From: Methylococcaceae bacterium
GTDB taxonomy: Bacteria > Pseudomonadota > Gammaproteobacteria > Methylococcales > Methylomonadaceae
Direction of reading: 5' to 3'
NCBI GenBank assembly: GCA_030693065.1
Contig: JAUYBL010000038.1
Coordinates: forward strand, 186,001-250,000
Length of the DNA: 64,000 nt
Below are positions 35,226 through 44,981 of this stretch, one piece after another; positions within the stretch are counted from its first letter, which is position 1, and every line of letters begins with the position of its first letter. Position numbers and translations under genes: made by a program. The notes under the pieces are model-generated. The model did not search any database and was not told the DNA's origin. It saw nothing but the letters and a program-made list of their open reading frames with translations.

Positions 35226-37535
35226 ATGACCTCACCCATCGACCCTAAAGAACCCGAACACTTACGATTACGCGAAGCCGCACTTGAATATCACCAGTTT
35301 CCGACGCCGGGCAAAATCAGTGTCACTCCCACCAAACATCTATCCAACCAGCGCGATCTGGCTTTAGCTTATTCGCCTGGCGTGGCCGCGGCTTGTGATG
35401 AAATCGTCAACGATGCCGCCAACGTTTTTAAATATACCGCCCGTGGCAATTTAGTGGGTGTCGTTACTAATGGTACAGCGGTGCTTGGATTAGGCAATAT
35501 TGGCCCATTGGCAGCCAAGCCGGTTATGGAAGGCAAGGCGGTATTATTCAAAAAATTCGCCGGGATCGATGTATTCGATCTTGAGCTGAATGAATCTGAC
35601 CCGGACAAACTGTGTGACATTATCGCCGCGTTAGAGCCCACTTTTGGCGGCATTAATCTGGAAGATATTAAAGCGCCGGAATGCTTTTATATTGAACGCA
35701 AACTCAGCGAGCGCATGAATATTCCGGTGTTCCATGACGACCAGCATGGCACGGCCATCATTGTCGCTGCGGCACTAATCAACGGTTTGAAAGTTGTCGG
35801 CAAAGATCTTAAGCATTGTAAATTGGTTGTATCGGGCGCAGGTGCAGCGGCGCTCGCCTGTTTAAATTTGCTGGTTGAGGTCGGCTTTCCGGTCGAAAAC
35901 ATTTTCGTCACCGACTTAGCCGGTGTGGTTTATCAAGGCCGCATTGAATTAATGGATCCTGATAAAGCCCGTTTTGCACAGGCAACCGATGCACGCACCT
36001 TGGCCGAGGTAATCATCGGCGCTGATATATTCCTGGGCTTATCAGCAGGCGGCGTATTGAAGCAAGACATGGTCAAACGCATGGCTGATCGGCCGATCAT
36101 ATTTGCGTTAGCCAATCCCAATCCCGAGATTCTTCCGGAAGATATTAAGGCAGTCCGCAGCGATGCGATTATTGCCACCGGTCGCTCCGATTATCCCAAT
36201 CAAGTGAATAACGTATTGTGCTTTCCTTACATCTTCAGAGGCGCGCTGGATTGCGGCGCGACCACGGTAAATCTGGCAATGAAGATGGCTGCAGTGCAGG
36301 CAATTGCAGAATTAGCGCAAGCCGAGCAATCGGATATTGTGGCCAAAACCTACGGTGTGAATAACCTGTCCTTTGGCCCCGACTACCTGATTCCGATGCC
36401 TTTCGATCACCGGCTGATGACCAAAATCGCGCCAGCCATCGTACATGCGGCGCAGGCTTCCGGTGTTGCCACCCGCCCGGTTGTCGATATGCAAGCGTAT
36501 ATAGAGCACTTACAACAATTTGCCTATCACAGCGGCACCTTCATGCGGCCCATTTTTCAACTGACCAAAGACGTACCGGCGTATAAAAAACGCATCGTTT
36601 TTGCGGAAGGCGAAGAAGAGAACGTACTGCGCGCACTGCAGATTATTGTTGATGAAAAAATTGCCAATCCAATCTTGATCGGCCGCCCGAGCATTCTGGC
36701 AAAACGCATCCAAAAGTTCGGCTTACGTCTAAAGCCCGGCATTGATTTTCAAATCGTTAATCCTGAGTTTGACGAGCGTTATCGGGATTATTGGCAAACC
36801 TATTTGCAGATGACCCAGCGTAAAGGCGTCACCGAACAATATGCCAAACTGGAAATGCGCCGTCGGCATACCTTGATTGGCTCGATGATGATCCATAAAG
36901 GTGATGCCGATGGCATGATTTGCGGCACCTTTGGCTCAACCAGTTTGCACTTACAATATATCGACAATGTACTGGGTAAACGCTCAGGCGTTGATGTCTA
37001 CGCCTCGATGAATGTACTGATTTTGCCAGACCGGCAGATTGCCTTGGTCGATACCCACATCAATGAAAATCCCAGTGCCGAACAACTCGCCGAAATAACC
37101 TTGTTAGCCGCGGAACAGATACGAAGATTTGGCTTAAGCCCACGGGTTGCGTTGTTATCCCATTCAAACTTTGGCACCAGTAACAGCGAATCAGCGCAAA
37201 AGATGAGAGCGACGCTTGCCATCCTCAAGGCACAGGCCCCAGACCTGGAAGTTGATGGTGAAATGCATGGCGATACCGCGCTGGATTTTGATATTTTAAA
37301 ACAGCTGATGCCTAATTCACCGTTACAAGGCGGTGCGAATCTATTGGTATTACCCAATCTCGATGCCGCAAATATTGCTTATAACTTGCTCAAAGTTGCT
37401 GCAGGTAATGGTATTTCTATCGGCCCAGTGTTACTGGGTAGTGACAGGCCGGTGCATATTCTTACTCAGTCGGCGACCGTGCGCAGGATTGTCAATATGA
37501 CGGCATTGTGTGTTTTGGATGCGGTTGAAAAGTAA
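35226..37535 (+). CDS. maeB: NADP-dependent malic enzyme with phosphotransacetylase-like domain
   Basis: A 769-residue MaeB-type enzyme decarboxylating malate to pyruvate. The N-terminal malic-enzyme part (about 1-430) shows [59 protein letters not shown] and the nucleotide site [16 protein letters not shown]. The C-terminal 330 residues match phosphate acetyltransferase ([33 protein letters not shown]), a regulatory domain in this family. It lies 24 bp after the CheW gene. Confidence 0.95.
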   Translation: MTSPIDPKEPEHLRLREAALEYHQFPTPGKISVTPTKHLSNQRDLALAYSPGVAAACDEIVNDAANVFKYTARGNLVGVVTNGTAVLGLGNIGPLAAKPVMEGKAVLFKKFAGIDVFDLELNESDPDKLCDIIAALEPTFGGINLEDIKAPECFYIERKLSERMNIPVFHDDQHGTAIIVAAALINGLKVVGKDLKHCKLVVSGAGAAALACLNLLVEVGFPVENIFVTDLAGVVYQGRIELMDPDKARFAQATDARTLAEVIIGADIFLGLSAGGVLKQDMVKRMADRPIIFALANPNPEILPEDIKAVRSDAIIATGRSDYPNQVNNVLCFPYIFRGALDCGATTVNLAMKMAAVQAIAELAQAEQSDIVAKTYGVNNLSFGPDYLIPMPFDHRLMTKIAPAIVHAAQASGVATRPVVDMQAYIEHLQQFAYHSGTFMRPIFQLTKDVPAYKKRIVFAEGEEENVLRALQIIVDEKIANPILIGRPSILAKRIQKFGLRLKPGIDFQIVNPEFDERYRDYWQTYLQMTQRKGVTEQYAKLEMRRRHTLIGSMMIHKGDADGMICGTFGSTSLHLQYIDNVLGKRSGVDVYASMNVLILPDRQIALVDTHINENPSAEQLAEITLLAAEQIRRFGLSPRVALLSHSNFGTSNSESAQKMRATLAILKAQAPDLEVDGEMHGDTALDFDILKQLMPNSPLQGGANLLVLPNLDAANIAYNLLKVAAGNGISIGPVLLGSDRPVHILTQSATVRRIVNMTALCVLDAVEK

Positions 37536-37624
37536 TGCTAATCCCTTAGCTAACCTTAACAGTTAAGCCGTTCGTGATGGGCGTGTTGCATTATGAATGG
37601 CTTAAAGTTATCTGCTCAGCATTC

Positions 37625-37957
37625 ACTGATGTTACGCAAACCAAAAGAAATGACCTTTATCGATTTCATGGATTGCTGGTGTCGCTATCGCGACAGTTTA
37701 TTTTAATATCGGTTCTCGCACCGACAGGCGAGCTACTTTCTTTTGCTTCGCCAAAAGAAAGTATCCAAAGAAAAGGCGACCCGGATTCCGCCAATTTCCT
37801 GTACTTCTCGCTTTTGGCGAGGGTTTTCGAAGGGCCATCCCTGGCCCTGCGAAAACGAGCGGCATCCGTGCCGCTCCCCTTGCGGGCCTATTTCGCCAAA
37901 AGCTGCGATGCTCGGGGCGGAATAACGGGAGAAAAAACCGCTCTGCGTAACATCAGT
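37625..37957. mobile_element. 333-bp element with terminal inverted repeats
   Basis: Ends ACTGATGTTACGCA (37625-37638) and TGCGTAACATCAGT (37944-37957) are perfect 14-bp inverted repeats. The inside carries a GC-richer stretch with an open frame (SPKESIQRKGDPDSANF) of a kind that recurs as a repeat-encoded pseudo-protein in many genomes; it lacks features of a real protein. No transposase is present, so it is MITE-like. Its right end falls on the stop codon of the deacetylase gene. The bases 37536-37624 hold no gene. Confidence 0.75.
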
Positions 37958-38802
37958 TATTCATAAGCATCAATCTTTAAAAGCCTATCAACACTGACGA
38001 CTTTATAGCCATTTTCTTGCGCAAAATTAAGCGTTTGCATTAAAACTTGAACGGTCTTATCGGATGTATCATGAAACAAAATAATGGCACCAGGCTTTAT
38101 TTTGTTCAGTACGCGCTGGGTAATTTTTGGAGCCGTATCGCGAGTTGTATCAAACGAGCGAATAGTCCAGCCGATAATGCTGTAATCCAATAACTTGGCA
38201 GCTTTTACCAAGCTGGGTGTGGTAACTCCGTAAGGCGGCCGGAATAATTTCATCCGTTTGCCGATGATGTCGAAGACAGTTGCTGTGGTCTGATTTAGCT
38301 CATCCATGAAGCCCGGCAATTTTTTAAAATCCACAAAAAAACCATGTGTGTAACTGTGATTACCGATACTGTGTCCTGCGGCATCAATTTGTTTTAACAC
38401 ACTTTCATTGCCGTGAATGTTTTTACCAATCACAAAAAAAGTCGCCGCTGCGTTGTATTGCGCTAATAACGAGAGCACTTGCGGGGTGAATTCCTGATTT
38501 GGACCATCATCAAACGACAAGGCAATTAATTTTTCCGACACATCCGCACAGCAATAAGCTGGCCCGTGAAAATTGGATTGAATGATTACCGAACCGTAAA
38601 TGATGAGCAGTTGAAAAACGACACAGGGTAATACTAACCACCAAAGGCTAACTTCTAAAAAGGTGTTTAATAATCCAATAATACTGATAGCGATAATAAA
38701 GCTGAAGCGGGTTGATTTGAGTGTCATAACATCGTTTGTTAAATTTAATCTGAGCCGGAATAAGACCGCCAAAGCATAGCGCACTGCTGGCGTTTCCAGC
38801 AT
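37957..38802 (-). CDS. polysaccharide deacetylase (NodB-domain) membrane protein
   Basis: A 281-residue carbohydrate esterase family 4-type protein. Two hydrophobic segments (about 34-48 and 53-73) anchor the N-terminus. NodB motifs are all visible: SFDDGPN (motif 1, catalytic and metal Asp), GNHSYTHGF (motif 2, metal His), RPPYGVTTPS (motif 3), IGWTIRSFDT and ILFHDTSD (motifs 4-5). Start 38802 follows AAGG; 38727 (MTLKSTRF) is the alternative. It may deacetylate a surface polysaccharide or peptidoglycan. Confidence 0.88.
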   Translation of the reverse strand: MLETPAVRYALAVLFRLRLNLTNDVMTLKSTRFSFIIAISIIGLLNTFLEVSLWWLVLPCVVFQLLIIYGSVIIQSNFHGPAYCCADVSEKLIALSFDDGPNQEFTPQVLSLLAQYNAAATFFVIGKNIHGNESVLKQIDAAGHSIGNHSYTHGFFVDFKKLPGFMDELNQTTATVFDIIGKRMKLFRPPYGVTTPSLVKAAKLLDYSIIGWTIRSFDTTRDTAPKITQRVLNKIKPGAIILFHDTSDKTVQVLMQTLNFAQENGYKVVSVDRLLKIDAYE

Positions 38803-38905
38803 TCCAACCTTACAAGCTAAAGAATACTCACGTCTAATGACCTAAAGATTGCCACTATCCATGATACTTTAATCACTTACATCAACATTATATCGAGGAG
38901 AAAAA

Positions 38906-39454
38906 ATGAGCGAACGTATCATTATGCGCACAGGCGAAGCCTTAGTAGCAGGCGGCCCGGCAGGAACGGCGGCTGAGCCGGAAGTAATCATCGGCGAATT
39001 AGATGGTCCTGTGGGTGTGGCCTTGGCAACTTTAACCGGTAATCAGGCCAAAGGTCATTCAAAAGTGTTTGCCATTTTGAATACCGACATTCAGGTACGT
39101 CCGGTCACATTGATGGTAAGTAAAGTGACCGTCAACAATAGTCGTTATACCAATATTTTAATGGGCACGGTACAAGCGGCAATTGCTAACGGCGTGCTGG
39201 ATGCGGTTAGGGCTGGCGATATTCCAAAAGAAAAGGCTAACGATTTGGGGATTATTTGTTCGGTTTGGTTAAATCCCAGCGTTGCTACCGATGATAACCT
39301 GGATCATCAAATTCTCTTTGATATTCACAGAAAAGCCATGGCATTAGCCATCCATAAAGCGATGACCAATACTCCCGATATTGATTGGTTATTGGAAAAC
39401 CAAGACAAAATTACCCACAAGTATTTTCAAATGGGCCTGGATGGCAAAATATAA
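38906..39454 (+). CDS. fae3: formaldehyde-activating enzyme homologue (Fae3-like)
   Basis: A 182-residue Fae family protein with a strong GAGGAG site. Fae condenses formaldehyde with tetrahydromethanopterin in C1 metabolism. Family features: TGEALVAGG near the N-terminus, VIIGELDGPVG, a VTLMVSKVTVNNSRY segment, and a compact alpha/beta end. It is clearly divergent: by eye alignment the catalytic His of canonical Fae (in EVAHIDLIIG) is replaced, here AAEPEVIIG. This fits the Fae3 group of uncertain function rather than the main enzyme. No H4MPT pathway genes are adjacent. Confidence 0.82.
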   Translation: MSERIIMRTGEALVAGGPAGTAAEPEVIIGELDGPVGVALATLTGNQAKGHSKVFAILNTDIQVRPVTLMVSKVTVNNSRYTNILMGTVQAAIANGVLDAVRAGDIPKEKANDLGIICSVWLNPSVATDDNLDHQILFDIHRKAMALAIHKAMTNTPDIDWLLENQDKITHKYFQMGLDGKI

Positions 39455-39470
39455 CTAGAGGTTATAGCCA

Positions 39471-39512
39471 CGCCATTTACACGATCAGGATGTGATGACG
39501 GTGTAAATGGCG
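39471..39512. terminator. hairpin between convergent fae3 and SGNH genes
   Basis: Perfect 12-bp arms CGCCATTTACAC and GTGTAAATGGCG separated by 18 bp, midway between convergent stop codons. There is no T-run, so a bidirectional terminator or mRNA end-stabiliser is inferred. Confidence 0.45.
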
Positions 39513-39529
39513 TACTGAAGTTAAGCGTT

Positions 39530-40540
39530 TTAAAGCTTATACCGCCATGATAATTTTCCAAAGCCTATTAAAACTCCGATACCGATCATAATAATAATTG
39601 ATGGTTCCGGAATCGCAGTGGCATAAAACTCCCCGGCAATTAAGGCATGACCGTGTTCGGTAGGATGGACATCGTCCCAGAACAAATAACGATCAGGATT
39701 AGCACATACTGTAAAAGAAGCCCTGTCGAAACAAGTTTCTGTCACATTATCAAATCCGTAGGCTCCCGGATTTGCCTGAACCAGTTGTAACAGGTTGTTA
39801 ACATCGGGCCGAAAAATATTAGCACCAACAATGGCATCCAAACTTTGATCTAAAAAGGCATTGAAGGCATTGGAAATCTGCGTTAACCCAAATTGCGCTG
39901 AAGTACCTTGTTTTATTCCAAAAGGCGTCATACCTAAATCAACCATATTGGGAATCAAAAAATTCTCGGCACCTTTTGCGGCAAGTGCACTGATAGAGTT
40001 AAAAATATTAGTCACAGCACCGGCAATCACTTCGTCAATAGTTGCTGCTGCATACCCATCCAGCCATGTAAATATATCGTTTGGTCCGCCCCAGACCACA
40101 AATAGCGATTGGTTCGGATCAAATCCTTTTCCGGAAGCAATAAATTGATCGACTTGATTTTGTATACCGGTGCCATTTAAGAACGGCAGTGGTACTGATT
40201 CAGACAAATAGTTATCAGTGTTCACAGTGCCCGCCACGACACCAGTGGCCGCCACGACACCAGTGGCCGCGCCGCCATAGGCATAATTGTTACCGCCGGT
40301 TGTCGAAGGAGTAAGCGTGACGCCAGCCAGTTTCGCAAATTGTTCAACCGCCACTGGACCATTACTGAAGCGTTGCGCATACGGTGATGGTGGAAAAAAT
40401 CCGCCAGTGACGTTGTAAACATTACCACCATCAGAAAGGCTATCGCCAAAAACAAAAATATTGTTAACAACCACCGCTGACGATAGCGATGGAAATAATA
40501 GTGTGATTAGCACAGTAAAGCGGATCATCATGTTTTGCAT
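39530..40540 (-). CDS. PEP-CTERM SGNH/GDSL hydrolase
   Basis: A 336-residue secreted esterase/lipase. Signal peptide (about 1-22), block I FVFGDSLSDGGN (catalytic Ser), block III GGPNDIFTW, and block V DDVHPTEHGH with catalytic Asp and His. The C-terminus is a PEP-CTERM sorting signal: IPEPS, a hydrophobic helix, then WRYKL. It should be processed by an exosortase, which is not in the window. An 18-bp tandem duplication near 40234-40269 encodes the repeated GVVA-TGVVA. Confidence 0.88.
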   Translation of the reverse strand: MQNMMIRFTVLITLLFPSLSSAVVVNNIFVFGDSLSDGGNVYNVTGGFFPPSPYAQRFSNGPVAVEQFAKLAGVTLTPSTTGGNNYAYGGAATGVVAATGVVAGTVNTDNYLSESVPLPFLNGTGIQNQVDQFIASGKGFDPNQSLFVVWGGPNDIFTWLDGYAAATIDEVIAGAVTNIFNSISALAAKGAENFLIPNMVDLGMTPFGIKQGTSAQFGLTQISNAFNAFLDQSLDAIVGANIFRPDVNNLLQLVQANPGAYGFDNVTETCFDRASFTVCANPDRYLFWDDVHPTEHGHALIAGEFYATAIPEPSIIIMIGIGVLIGFGKLSWRYKL

Positions 40541-40683
40541 AAAATGCCCTTGTTAATTTTGTAACGAGAAGAAACCGTAGTGGAACCTTTTATGGTTATA
40601 TTGACGAAACCTAACGCCTGCAATGATTAATTGGCGTTTACAGACTGTGTTTATTGTTTTCACAAAACCCAAAGGATTAACGC

Positions 40684-41889
40684 ATGAAAACTAACATTTC
40701 GGCAACTAACCTGTCTTGGCTGAGTATTTTTACACGTTGTTTGTTACTAACAATAGTGGTGTTTATACCAACAGCGATGGCCGACAACGCTATTGAAGCA
40801 TTTACTCGTGAAGGTTGCCCGCACTGTGTAAAGGCTGAAGCTTTTTTGCAGGCGTTAAAACAAGAACAACCTGATTTGCAGATTGTCATACAAGATATTT
40901 CTCACGCACCGGCGGCGCTTGATCGACTTAAACAACTTGCCGATGCTCATGGCATTAACGCTGTCAGAGTGCCTGCTTTTTATGTGCATGATCAGTTAAT
41001 CGTCGGTTATTCGGATGAATTAACCACCGGACGATTAATCCGCGAAGCACTGAAATTAGGCCAACAACAAGCCCCACACAATAATGACACCGCAGGCAGT
41101 TGCGAAGCAGTAACGACACTTTCTTGTGAAGCTGACGTTGAAACAGTAAACGAGACTGATCGACAAACTTTTGAAGTCAATTTTTTAGGCTACTCACTTT
41201 CGCTTGAACAAATTGGCTTACCATTATTCACCATCGTCATGGGACTATTAGACGGCTTTAATCCATGCTCAATGTGGGTACTGATTCTAATGATTTCATT
41301 ATTGGCGCCTATGCAAAATCGCCCCCGGATGCTGACAGTTGCCGGTGCCTTTGTGGCCGTGGAAGGCATCGCCTATTTTGTATTTATGGCTGCCTGGCTG
41401 AATTTATTTTTGTTGATTGGTCTGTCGCGGCTGTCGGAAATTATTATCGCCGGTATCGCGCTCTTGGCTGGCGCAATCAATCTTAAAGATTTTTGGGCGT
41501 ATGGCTGGGGCGTATCGCTCTCTATTCCAGAGGCCGCCAAACCGGGCATTTATAACCGCATCCGCAAAATCCTGCTGGCTGAGAGTCTAACAGGAGCAAT
41601 AATCGCCGCCGTAGTGCTGGCGGTGTTAGTGCAAATTGTCGAGCTGGTCTGCACCTCAGGCTTTCCGGCGCTATACACACGAATTCTGACACTTAACCAA
41701 TTGAGTGGCTTTAGTTATTACAGCTATTTGCTACTTTATAACGCCGCATACATGTTTGATGACTTACTGGTACTGACTGTCGGCGTCATCACTCTAAGTC
41801 AGCGCCGCTTGCAGGAAAAACAAGGCCGCTGGCTTAAATTAATCAGCGGGGGCGTCATGATTGGATTGGGCATTTATTTGCTGCTTTAG
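40684..41889 (+). CDS. glutaredoxin-like domain fused to DsbD/CcdA-like membrane protein
   Basis: A 401-residue membrane redox protein. A signal/anchor helix (about 15-33) precedes a thioredoxin-fold domain with CPHC (FTREGCPHCVKAE, about 40-52) and cis-Pro motif VRVPAFYV. After a linker with extra Cys (GSCEAVTTLSCE) come about six membrane helices with two buried cysteines in DsbD-like settings: DGFNPCSMWVL and VELVCTSGFPA. It could move electrons from the cytosol to exported thiols. It is divergent from the SGNH gene. Confidence 0.82.
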   Translation: MKTNISATNLSWLSIFTRCLLLTIVVFIPTAMADNAIEAFTREGCPHCVKAEAFLQALKQEQPDLQIVIQDISHAPAALDRLKQLADAHGINAVRVPAFYVHDQLIVGYSDELTTGRLIREALKLGQQQAPHNNDTAGSCEAVTTLSCEADVETVNETDRQTFEVNFLGYSLSLEQIGLPLFTIVMGLLDGFNPCSMWVLILMISLLAPMQNRPRMLTVAGAFVAVEGIAYFVFMAAWLNLFLLIGLSRLSEIIIAGIALLAGAINLKDFWAYGWGVSLSIPEAAKPGIYNRIRKILLAESLTGAIIAAVVLAVLVQIVELVCTSGFPALYTRILTLNQLSGFSYYSYLLLYNAAYMFDDLLVLTVGVITLSQRRLQEKQGRWLKLISGGVMIGLGIYLLL

Positions 41890-42056
41890 AAAAAATGTAT
41901 TCTGCCTTCATGCGGTATATTCTAATTATCGCAATCTCTATAATAAGGAACAGTTCTTGCTTTAATTTTCAGGTTAAACCACATGCCATTACATACCGTG
42001 CATAAACACCCAAAGTAAAACCGATAAACTCAACGAAGTCTTAGATAAAACACATC

Positions 42057-43586
42057 ATGTCTACTTACATGCAACTCGGCCAAGCGGCCATTCAAGCTCG
42101 TAACACTGAAGAAGCCGTCACCTGGTTTACCAAACTGGTCGAAGAAGAACCCAAAAATGCCCAGGCTTTATCATGTCTGGGGCAATCCTTATGCTGGCTG
42201 GGGAAACGTGAACAAGGCCTGGTGCATTTACGCAACGCAGGCAAGCAATTACTAAAAAGCGCCAAAAAGACCAAAGATGTAGCGCTGCCGATTTTATTGG
42301 CCGAACAGTTGCAGTATTGGGAGGATTATCCGGGAGCTCTGGATTTAGCGAGACAAGTGGTGCAAATTAACAGCGCCGACTTAAGTGGTTTTAGGCTGCT
42401 GGCTGTCACTTATTTACGTTTAAACCAAAATAAATTAGCGTTAGCGGCGGCGCGCCAAGCGCTAAAACTGGCTCCCGATAATGCCGTGATTAATATCCTG
42501 CTCGCGCCAATGGAGGCCGCCGACGGTCAACGAGATGTTGCTAAACAACGCTTGGAAAAAGTGCTGAACGGCCAGCTCTCACCAGAACAAAGCTATCGAG
42601 CGCATAAAGAATTGGCGTTAATCCTGGACAAGCAAGCCCAGTATTCAGACGTATTTCCCCATCTGCATGCCGCTGCAGAAGCGTCTGCCTTAATACCGGA
42701 AGTACAAAATCAAGACGCACAAATGGTACCGAATATGATTAAAGCCAATAAAGCCGGATTTGATCATGCACTGCTAAGCCGTTGGGCGGATGCTGAATTT
42801 CCCGACTCGCCTGCACCGATTTTCTTAGTGGGTTTTCTGCGCTCCGGCACAACGATGACCCAAGAAGTGCTAGGCGCTCATCCTGATGTCTTTGTATCTG
42901 ACGAAACAGATTTCATCCCCGCCTTAAGCAACGAACTTAAAAAACTATTCGGTAACGTGGGCTCGACCATAGACCAACTTAAAAATATCGATTTTGCCGG
43001 GGTATTGCATTTACGCCAGCTTTATTGGGAGCTGGCCAGATCACGCTTTGGGGACAATGCTAAGCGACGTTTTTATCTGGATAAAACCACCATGAACACG
43101 ATCGACTTAGGGCTGATCAATTGTATTTTTCCCGATGCCAAAGTGGTGTTTGTCATTCGTGATCCACGCGACATTTGCTTAAGCTGCTATATGCAAATCA
43201 TGACACCGACAGCATCGACCATTCAGTTACTCAATTGGCAAAACACAGCCAGTTTTTATGCGTTAACCATGGACTGGTGGCTGCATTTCAAACAACTGAC
43301 CACCTTGCACTTCATTGAATTTCGTTATGAAGATGCCGTCACCGATTTTGAAGGCACTTACCGGCAAGTATTTGATTTTCTCGGGCTGGATTGGCACCCA
43401 GACGTCATCAACTTTCACCAAAGTGCTGCCAAAAAACACATTGTCAGCCCTAGTTTTAACCAGGTCACCCAGCCGCTTTATGCAACATCCGTAGCGCGCT
43501 GGCAACGTTATGAATCCGAATTTGCGTCCGTTTCACCTTTACTGGAGCCCTATATAGAGGTGTTTGGTTATAAGTTAGTTAATTAA
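42057..43586 (+). CDS. TPR-containing sulfotransferase
   Basis: A 509-residue protein. The first about 220 residues are TPR-like helical repeats (EAVTWFTKLVEEEPKNAQALSCLGQ, ALDLARQVVQINSADLSGFRLLA, ALAAARQALKLAPDNAVINILL). The C-terminal half is a sulfotransferase domain with the 5'-phosphosulfate loop FLVGFLRSGTTMTQ (about 258-271) and the 3'-phosphate region VVFVIRDPRDICLS. It should use PAPS as donor; a cysC gene for PAPS synthesis lies 16 kb away. The acceptor is unknown. Confidence 0.85.
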   Translation: MSTYMQLGQAAIQARNTEEAVTWFTKLVEEEPKNAQALSCLGQSLCWLGKREQGLVHLRNAGKQLLKSAKKTKDVALPILLAEQLQYWEDYPGALDLARQVVQINSADLSGFRLLAVTYLRLNQNKLALAAARQALKLAPDNAVINILLAPMEAADGQRDVAKQRLEKVLNGQLSPEQSYRAHKELALILDKQAQYSDVFPHLHAAAEASALIPEVQNQDAQMVPNMIKANKAGFDHALLSRWADAEFPDSPAPIFLVGFLRSGTTMTQEVLGAHPDVFVSDETDFIPALSNELKKLFGNVGSTIDQLKNIDFAGVLHLRQLYWELARSRFGDNAKRRFYLDKTTMNTIDLGLINCIFPDAKVVFVIRDPRDICLSCYMQIMTPTASTIQLLNWQNTASFYALTMDWWLHFKQLTTLHFIEFRYEDAVTDFEGTYRQVFDFLGLDWHPDVINFHQSAAKKHIVSPSFNQVTQPLYATSVARWQRYESEFASVSPLLEPYIEVFGYKLVN

Positions 43587-43608
43587 ACTGTGTTATTTAA
43601 CACAGTTT
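43585..43608 (+). terminator. palindrome after the sulfotransferase gene
   Basis: AAACTGTGTTA and TAACACAGTTT form an 11-bp stem with a 2-nt centre at the sulfotransferase stop. It contains a 16-bp direct repeat (43598-43613) that recurs at 48660-48675. The following 340 bp up to the riboswitch-like leader show no gene. Confidence 0.5.
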
Positions 43609-43950
43609 AATTACTCCTTCTCGCCATATCCCCAGTTTAGTCACTAGCGACTGCGATATTTCAGACTGAAATCCACAAAATCACTTATCCAGACCAGAGT
43701 GGATTTCAGTGTCGTCAAAAATCAACTCATTTAGCCTTATAAGCATTGTGTGATCTGCCTCCAGCAAAGCTACGGCTCGGTTTTTAAAGCCTACACAGCC
43801 TCTTCAATAAACAGCAACAACCCTATTCCAGCTAAAAAATCACAACTGAGTCACAAAATGGCTTGGTAATTGCTTTAATACATCCGAGCAATACCAACTT
43901 GCCTTGATCGTTTCGTTAACCAGAAATTATTACTGCAATTGTCAACCGCT

Positions 43951-44022
43951 CAACTGCCACCCCCGCCGCGAGGCCGGTTCGGAAAGCCACGGGTCTTGTC
44001 ATACAAGAAAGCCGGGTTGCTT
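43951..44022 (+). promoter_or_regulatory. GEMM/cyclic-di-GMP-I-like riboswitch candidate 1
   Basis: GCCACCCCCGCCGCGAGGCC forms a stem with a GCGA tetraloop; then CGGAAAGCCACGGGTC, a second stem TCTTGT-CAT-ACAAGA, and GCCGGGTTGC. CAACT (43951) can pair with GGTTG to close the structure. The order matches the GEMM consensus (GCAAACC hairpin, CGCAAAGCC, hairpin, GCCGGGUUACC), with CGGAAAG in place of CGCAAAG. It lies about 90 bp before the first corA-like gene. Confidence 0.6.
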
Positions 44023-44114
44023 CTAGCAATAAACGACAACTTGAATAGCGCGTTTTAAGCAGATTGTCATGCTTTTGCGCATTATTAAATTGATTTTAAA
44101 CTTGGAGTAACACC

Positions 44115-44972
44115 ATGAAAAAAACCACTATCGCCAAAGCCGTTGCCTTGGTTCTCACCGGCTCAGCACTTTCCATGGCGTCGGCAACAGCATCTGCGTC
44201 GACTACCATGTACAACACTTTTGTAGTTGACTTGGATCCAGAAGTAGTTGCTACCGATGGTTGGACTTATGACGATGGCCCAAGCAAAGGTACTTCGACA
44301 GGCGCCACACTCAATCCATGGCTAGGTACCGTTGGGGGTGCATTACCATTTAATTACACAGGTAAATCTGCACTTAACTGGGCAGCTCACATCACCAACG
44401 CTGGCGACTCACTAACCATCTCGGCAGCTGACGCAGCGACCAATTACAATGGCGCGCAAGTAGACATTGACTCCGGCAAAGGTGCTTGGCAAGACACATC
44501 AAGCTCTCCAAAAGGCTGGGCACATAATGTTGATATAGGTTTATTTAAATCCGATGTCACTACAAAAGTTGCCTTAACAGCTAGCTTTTTAAATAACCCG
44601 ACCGCTAAATTCGGCATTACTCTGTTTACGGGCATGGATACAGGCACTGGCTACAGCCACCACGTAAATTGGAACAATCCACCTACTGTTCCTTACACCA
44701 CGAGCAATCCCTTTCGTACCACAGGCGTCATCTATGCCGACCGAAAAATTAATGTTGACTCCAGCACGGCGTTTGAATTTATCGCAGAAGCTGGGCAAAT
44801 CTATTCAATTTATCTGGGCGGATACCGTGGTTCGCCGAGCTGGTTGTCTAATAGAGATTTTTACCAACTCAATATTGCTACGTCTCCCGTGCCAGTCCCT
44901 GCTGCCGCATGGTTATTTGGCAGCGGATTATTGGGTTTAATGTCTTACGGTCGTAAAAAGAAACAGGCTTAA
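44115..44972 (+). CDS. CorA/MopE-like putative copper protein with VPxPA-CTERM tail
   Basis: A 285-residue secreted protein. Signal peptide (about 1-28) is followed by TTMYN, then a beta-rich domain resembling CorA of Methylomicrobium album and the Cu-binding part of MopE of Methylococcus capsulatus: LNWAAHITNAGD, a WxH motif in GWAHNVDIGLFKSD (W135, H137), SHHVNW (182-186) and AEAGQIYSIYLGGYRG. In MopE a Trp-x-His pair supplies the kynurenine and a His copper ligand; equivalence here is inferred. The C-terminus VPVPAAAWLFGSGLLGL plus RKKK is a VPLPA-CTERM-type sorting signal. The gene before corB fits the CorA-CorB pairing. Confidence 0.78.
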   Translation: MKKTTIAKAVALVLTGSALSMASATASASTTMYNTFVVDLDPEVVATDGWTYDDGPSKGTSTGATLNPWLGTVGGALPFNYTGKSALNWAAHITNAGDSLTISAADAATNYNGAQVDIDSGKGAWQDTSSSPKGWAHNVDIGLFKSDVTTKVALTASFLNNPTAKFGITLFTGMDTGTGYSHHVNWNNPPTVPYTTSNPFRTTGVIYADRKINVDSSTAFEFIAEAGQIYSIYLGGYRGSPSWLSNRDFYQLNIATSPVPVPAAAWLFGSGLLGLMSYGRKKKQA

Positions 44973-44981
44973 ACATTACCT

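Noticed and set aside
37574-37966. 130-codon frame (SPKESIQRKGDP type)
   Set aside because: It lies almost wholly in a terminal-inverted-repeat element and resembles widely mis-annotated repeat translations.
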